Source of the DNA: Mrakia gelida
Lineage: Eukaryota; Basidiomycota; Tremellomycetes; Cystofilobasidiales; Mrakiaceae
DNA: 64,000 bases
Assembly: GCA_024345305.1 (NCBI GenBank)
Contig: BRON01000005.1
Coordinates: 744,001-808,000, forward strand
Reading direction: 5' to 3'
Shown: positions 60,503-64,000 of the stretch, piece after piece
Layout: every line of letters starts with the position of its first letter
Numbering within the stretch: the first letter of the stretch is position 1
Notes under the pieces: model-generated
The model's input: the letters and a program-made list of their open reading frames with translations, nothing else
What the model was told of the DNA's origin: nothing
Database searches by the model: none
Made by a program: the position numbers and the translations under genes

Positions 60503-63500
60503 ATGCTTCGACGTCTTACGAGAACGTCCCTTGCCCGGACTACCCTTCGGCCCACTCTTGTCTCTACCGCTCTCCCCTCGTCGCTGTCGTCGAAGTCGAA
60601 ACGAACCATCGCTTCCGCTCCTTCTCCTCACGACAACTTCGCCACTTCCAACAACGCCTACTATGCTCAGGAGTGAGTAAACGCAGCCTCCTATCCGAAG
60701 CTACGACCTCCTTGCTGACTCTAAGCCTTTGATTTGTTCTTCAGGATGTACCGTTCGTGGAAGGAGGTGAGTTTCTCTTGCAGCAGGGCCAGCGTCATCT
60801 CTCAGGTTCCATTGGCTCGAAGGGATGGAGGCAGGGCTTGAAGCTGAGGAGAATCAGCGAGAGCATTAGCAGGAGGAGGGGCAGATGGATCTGAGCTCGT
60901 TCTCTCAGCCATCTTCCAGGCTTGTAGATTGGAAGGGAGGTCTACGAGATCGAGGGAGACGAACCGGGTCAAAACCGAGGGGAAGGAAGAGCGACCGGAC
61001 GAACACGGATGGGAGAGCGCTTTTCTACTCGAAACCTCCCCATCTCGTAGATATCCCGAGCGCGGATAGCTTCTATACACCTCCTCCTACCTTCACGAGC
61101 TCGCTCCAGGCTAAAAAACTCTCTAGGAGAAGGAACAAGAGCAGGGCGGCAACGTTCGAAGGTCTCCCCGTGACTCTGGACCTCTCCCTCTCGCTCCTCC
61201 TCCTCTCTCCTTCCTCCCCTCTCCAAACTCGTCGCCATTGGACCATCGTCGATCCTCTCCCTCTGCGCACCTTCAGCACGCACCTTTCCTCCAGCTCTCC
61301 CATCACGAAACCTCGGAAACTGACTCTCTTTCTCTTTTCACCTTCATCTCCCTTCCTCTCTCGCAGGACCCTTCCTCCGTTCACAAGTCGTGGGCCGTCT
61401 ACTTCAAGGGACTCGACTCTGGTCTCTCGTCAGAACAAGCTTTCCGACCTGCCCCTGTAGCAGGAGCTGGAGGTTTCGCTGGTGTTCCCTCGGCTGCCGA
61501 TGGAGCTCCTAGTCTGCATTTGGGAGATGGCGGAAGCGAGTTGACGGATCACTTGAAGGTCAGTTCGATTTTTGGGCGAAGGGCCGAGGAGGCGATCCAC
61601 GTCGTCGTTCTCTGCTCGAGCTCCTTCTCTTCCTCCATCTGCTCTCTCCCTCTGGAAAGAGCTCCCGCTGACTGGTCACCTGTTTCGTCTCTAAACCCTC
61701 CAGGTCCAGCTCCTCGTTCGAGCCTACCAGGTTCGAGGTCACCACACCGCCGACCTCGACCCTCTCGGTATCCTCAACGCCGATCTTTCTGCTGAGACTC
61801 CCTCCGAGCTCGAGCTCGCTCACTACGGATGGACTGAGGCTGATTTGGACAAGGAGGTGAGTCTTCGTCCTAGCTCTTCTAGCTTCGTTCGATCCCATTG
61901 TGAAACGAAGAGAAAACCGGAGCTGACCTCGTCCACCCTTCCCTCGCGCTCTCGACCAGATCAACCTCGGACCTGGAATCCTTCCCCGGTTCATGGTCGA
62001 CGGTAGGACCAAGATGTCGTTGAGGGATATCGTCAAGGAGCTGAAGAGGATCTACTGTGAGCATTTCTGACGCGTTTCTTCGAAGCCCTTCCGTTTTCTC
62101 GACTCGAGCTCACCTTCTCGTCTCCTTCCTTCCTCTCCTCCTCGCCCTCTCCTCCAGGTGGCCACATCGGAATCCAATACGTCCACATCCCCGATCGTCT
62201 TCAGTGCGACTGGATCCGAGAGAGAGTCGAGATCCCCACGCCATGGGACTACTCCGTCGAGGAGAAGAGGATGATCCTCGATCGACTCATGTGGTCGGAC
62301 GGTTTCGAGAACTTCATCGCCTCCAAGTTCCCCAACGAGAAGAGGTTCGGTCTGGAGGGTTGCGAGTCTTTGATCCCAGGGATGAAGGCTCTGATCGATA
62401 GGAGTGTCGACGAGGGAGTCAAGGCCATCGTCCTCGGAATGCCCCATCGAGGAAGGTTGAACGTGTTGGCGAACGTGATCAGGAAGCCTATCGAGGCCAT
62501 CCTCAACGAGTTGTGAGTCTTCTCGTGCTCTTTCAGACTGCTCTTCGAGTCCGAAGAGATGATCTGACTCGTTTCCTTCGCGATTTACAGCAAGGGAGCT
62601 CAAGACGACGACGATTCGGGAGGAGGAGACGTCAAGTACCATCTCGGAGCTAACTACGTTCGACCCACTCCCTCCGGCAAGAAGGTTTCCCTCTCCCTCG
62701 TCGCCAACCCCTCCCATCTCGAGTGCGAGGACCCCGTCGTTCTCGGAAAGACCCGAGCCATCCAGCACTTCGAGGGAGACGAGACGACCCACGACACCGC
62801 CATGGGAGTCCTCCTTCACGGAGACGCCGCCTTCGCTGGACAGGGAGTCGTCTACGAGTCGATGGGAATGCACTCTCTCCCCAACTACGGAACCGGAGGA
62901 ACCGTCCACATCATCGTCAACAACCAGATCGGATTCACCACCGACCCTCGATTCTCGCGATCCACTCCCTACTGTTCCGACATCGCCAAATCCATCGACG
63001 CCCCCATCTTCCACGTCAACGGAGACAACGTCGAGGCCGTCAACTTCGTCTGTCAGCTCGCCGCCGACTGGAGGGCCAAGTTCAAGAAGGACGTCGTTAT
63101 CGATATCGTCTGCTACAGGAAGTACGGTCACAACGAGACGGATCAGCCCTCGTTCACCCAGCCGAGGATGTACAAGGCCATCAAGCAGCAGAAGCCCGTC
63201 CTCTCCAAGTACATCGAGACTCTCGTTAAGGAGGGATCCTTCACCGAGGCCGACATCGACGAGCACAAGAAGTGGGTCTGGGGAATGCTCGAGAAGGCTC
63301 ACGAGGGATCCAAGGACTACAAGCCCTCGCCGAAGGAGTGGCTCTCGTCGTCGTGGGACGGATTCCCTACCCCCAAGGAGCTCGCCGAGGTCGTCCTCCC
63401 CGCTCGAGCTACCGGAGCCGACGAGGCTACCCTCAAGCAGATCGGAAAGGTCGTCTCCACCTTCCCCTCCGGCTTCACTCCTCACAAGAACCTCGCCAGG

Positions 63501-64000
63501 ATTCTCGGTACCCGAGGCAAGACCGTCGAGGAGGGAAACAACATCGACTGGTCGACCGCCGAGGCTCTCGCTTTCGGATCGTTGGCTCTCGAGAACATCC
63601 ACGTTCGAGTTTCCGGACAGGACGTCGAGCGAGGAACCTTCTCCCAGCGACACGCCGTCGTCCACGACCAGGAGAACGAGGAGCAGTACATCCCTCTCAA
63701 CCACGTCGGAGAGGATCAAGCCAAGTTCACCGTCTGCAACTCGCATCTCTCGGAGTTCGGAGTTCTCGGATTCGAGCTCGGATACTCGCTCGTCTCGCCT
63801 GATAGTTTGACGATGTGGGAGGGTGAGCTTCTTCTTTCCTTCCTTCCTTTCTCTCTTCGTCCCGAGCCGACGCTGACTCCGTCTCCTCCCTTTTTCTTCT
63901 CTCTCAGCTCAATTCGGAGACTTCGCCAACGGATGCCAGGTCATCATCGATCAGTTCATCGCCTCTGGAGAGCGAAAGTGGCTCCAGCGAACCGGAATGG
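60503..64000 (+). CDS. KGD1: 2-oxoglutarate dehydrogenase E1 component; 3' end off the window
   Basis: Thiamine-diphosphate E1 subunit of the mitochondrial 2-oxoglutarate dehydrogenase complex, TCA cycle (family knowledge). The start is [17 protein letters not shown] at 60503, an Arg/Ser/Thr-rich mitochondrial presequence. A 22-nt exon (60745-60766) encodes the conserved EMYRSWKE. A 600-nt intron (60767-61366) follows, then [16 protein letters not shown]. Further blocks are [20 protein letters not shown] (61704), [12 protein letters not shown] (62160), and [20 protein letters not shown] (62341). The main exon has [13 protein letters not shown] (62442), [14 protein letters not shown], and [20 protein letters not shown]. 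The ThDP-site region [17 protein letters not shown] (62821) and [20 protein letters not shown] (62921) follow. [19 protein letters not shown] (63110) and [20 protein letters not shown] (63643) come next. The frame is open at 64000 (RKWLQRTGM). Codon bias is extreme, as for a highly expressed gene. Confidence 0.97.
60802..61238 (-). CDS. Possible two-exon antisense ORF nested in the KGD1 intron
   Basis: Within the 600-nt KGD1 intron the minus strand has a candidate gene. Exon A runs 61238-61091 ([16 protein letters not shown], then [19 protein letters not shown]). It is followed by an intron from GTAGGAGG to CTCGTAG that contains TTTTGACCC. Exon B runs 60941-60802 ([16 protein letters not shown], then [20 protein letters not shown]). 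The exons join in frame (148 + 140 nt) into 95 residues plus stop. I recognise no family. Exon B has the more protein-like composition. Chance is not excluded because the region is short. It may also have another 5' end. Confidence 0.3.

Noticed and set aside
62052..63746. 564-codon open frame antisense to KGD1
   Set aside because: It lies opposite the highly codon-biased KGD1 exons, is Val/Leu/Gly/Asp-rich without motifs, and is a mirror of that codon bias.

Overview
The window is nuclear DNA of a basidiomycete fungus, most probably a red-yeast-type member of the Pucciniomycotina (Microbotryomycetes). The evidence is gene content and gene structure. Genes are dense, on both strands, and cut by many short introns (mostly about 60-130 nt). 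The introns start GTGAGT/GTAAGT/GTCAG, carry a CTGAC branch site, and end CAG. Coding sequence favours GGA, CGA, CTC and TCC codons. PKC1, KGD1, IGO1, VCX1, DHR1 and RBA50/RPAP1 homologues are all present. I cannot name the genus from sequence alone.

Layout. 1-7.4 kb: three minus-strand genes, namely a CRAL-TRIO/RhoGAP protein (3' end outside the window), a small secreted probably GPI-anchored protein, and a bromodomain/coiled-coil protein. 7.4-12.1 kb: protein kinase C (PKC1, minus). 13.0-18.1 kb: a DEAH helicase of the Ecm16/Dhr1/DHX37 type (plus). 18.3-19.9 kb: a histidine-phosphatase (minus), divergent from RPAP1/Rba50 at 20.1-24.3 kb. 24.3-38.7 kb: a region of less recognisable genes. 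It holds two related F-box-like proteins (one with an in-frame TAG), a large helical/LRR protein, a small lysine-rich protein, a Pho85-type cyclin-like protein and a MYND-finger protein. 39.2-44.4 kb: an O-fucosyltransferase-like type II membrane protein and a secreted GPI-type protein (both minus). 45.1-64 kb: a plus-strand run of IGO1 (endosulfine), a Gfo/Idh/MocA oxidoreductase, a VCX1-type Ca2+/H+ exchanger, a large composite DNA-binding/coiled-coil protein, and KGD1 (2-oxoglutarate dehydrogenase E1, running off the right edge).

The genes do not form a pathway cluster; this is mostly ordinary housekeeping and signalling content. PKC1 and the RhoGAP belong to Rho/cell-wall signalling. IGO1 and the Pho85-type cyclin belong to nutrient/cell-cycle control. 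DHR1 belongs to ribosome biogenesis and RPAP1 to Pol II assembly.

The most unusual item is the gene at 53467-59574. I could join 18 exons in a continuous frame. They encode about 1,540 residues with two Rap1-like Myb repeats, two tandem Zn2Cys6 zinc clusters whose flanking introns sit at the same place, and a coiled coil of about 600 residues. Other points worth a look: a 95-codon antisense spliced ORF inside an exceptional 600-nt KGD1 intron, a likely GT-TG intron, several microexons down to 11 nt, and a strongly over-represented palindrome GACGCGTC often found in introns.
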